A DNA stretch of 5,046 bases from Chloroflexi bacterium UBA6265. Its GTDB lineage: Bacteria > Chloroflexota > Chloroflexia > Thermomicrobiales > UBA6265. The stretch covers positions 1 through 5,046 of the forward strand of contig DJVD01000133.1 of assembly GCA_002440805.1 (NCBI GenBank), in the 5' to 3' direction. The position numbers and the translations under genes were made by a program. Each line of letters begins with the position of its first letter. Within the stretch, counting starts at the first letter, position 1. Shown here one piece after another: positions 5,007 to 5,046 of this stretch. The notes under the pieces were generated by a model. It saw only the letters and a program-made list of their open reading frames with translations. It did not search any database and had not been told where the DNA came from.

Positions 5007-5046
5007 TCCTGCTGATCGATAATTACGACAGCTTCACCTACAACCT
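5003..5046 (+). CDS. trpG: Anthranilate synthase glutamine amidotransferase subunit (TrpG/PabA type), 5' fragment
   Basis: Only the first 14 complete codons are inside the window; the gene continues beyond the right edge. They read MILLIDNYDSFTYN, the near-invariant N terminus of class I glutamine amidotransferases that serve anthranilate or aminodeoxychorismate synthase. The start overlaps the trpE stop as ATGA, the usual arrangement for coupled trpE-trpG. The partner hydrolyses glutamine and channels ammonia to TrpE. The catalytic Cys-His-Glu triad lies outside the window, so integrity cannot be judged. It may also serve PabB, as in organisms with one shared amidotransferase. Confidence 0.93.
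   Translation, partial: MILLIDNYDSFTYN

Overview
The window is an ordinary bacterial chromosomal segment with moderately high GC, dense genes and no sign of mobile DNA. I see no transposase, integrase, CRISPR array, rRNA or tRNA. The trp operon is headed by a tRNA-sensing T-box riboswitch, and mutM starts with GTG. The T-box style and the Fpg/MutM sequence type (a PHKATHATI segment and an IIHTVAYPDNGFPAVH loop) recall Chloroflexota (Thermomicrobia-like) or a related lineage. This taxonomic guess comes from memory of family sequences and is not proven here.

Layout, left to right. (1) 35-415 (+): a DUF952-family protein. (2) 416-752: no convincing gene, but several inverted repeats. (3) 753-1049 (+): an unrecognised 98-aa protein whose end overlaps the next gene by 8 nt. 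(4) 1042-1908 (+): mutM, formamidopyrimidine-DNA glycosylase, with its full catalytic set and zinc finger. (5) 1921-1954: a strong hairpin terminator shared by two convergent genes. (6) 1970-3034 (-): an M42-family metallo-aminopeptidase with all metal ligands. (7) 3035-3449: the divergent control region, with a TTGACA-type promoter followed by a complete T-box leader (stem I, UGG specifier, stem III, T-box motif, terminator). (8) 3450-5006 (+): trpE, anthranilate synthase component I. (9) 5003-end (+): the first codons of the glutamine amidotransferase subunit (trpG/pabA type), overlapping trpE by ATGA.

Working logic. TrpE and the amidotransferase form anthranilate synthase, the first committed step of tryptophan synthesis. 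The leader upstream should let transcription continue into trpE only when tRNA-Trp is uncharged. The specifier (UGG) and the acceptor-pairing base (C opposite discriminator G) both agree with tRNA-Trp. MutM (DNA repair of oxidised purines), the M42 peptidase and the DUF952 protein are housekeeping or uncharacterised neighbours with no evident functional link to trp. The most informative item is the T-box leader, a known riboswitch class that can be read here in detail. I found no evidence of a wholly new system.
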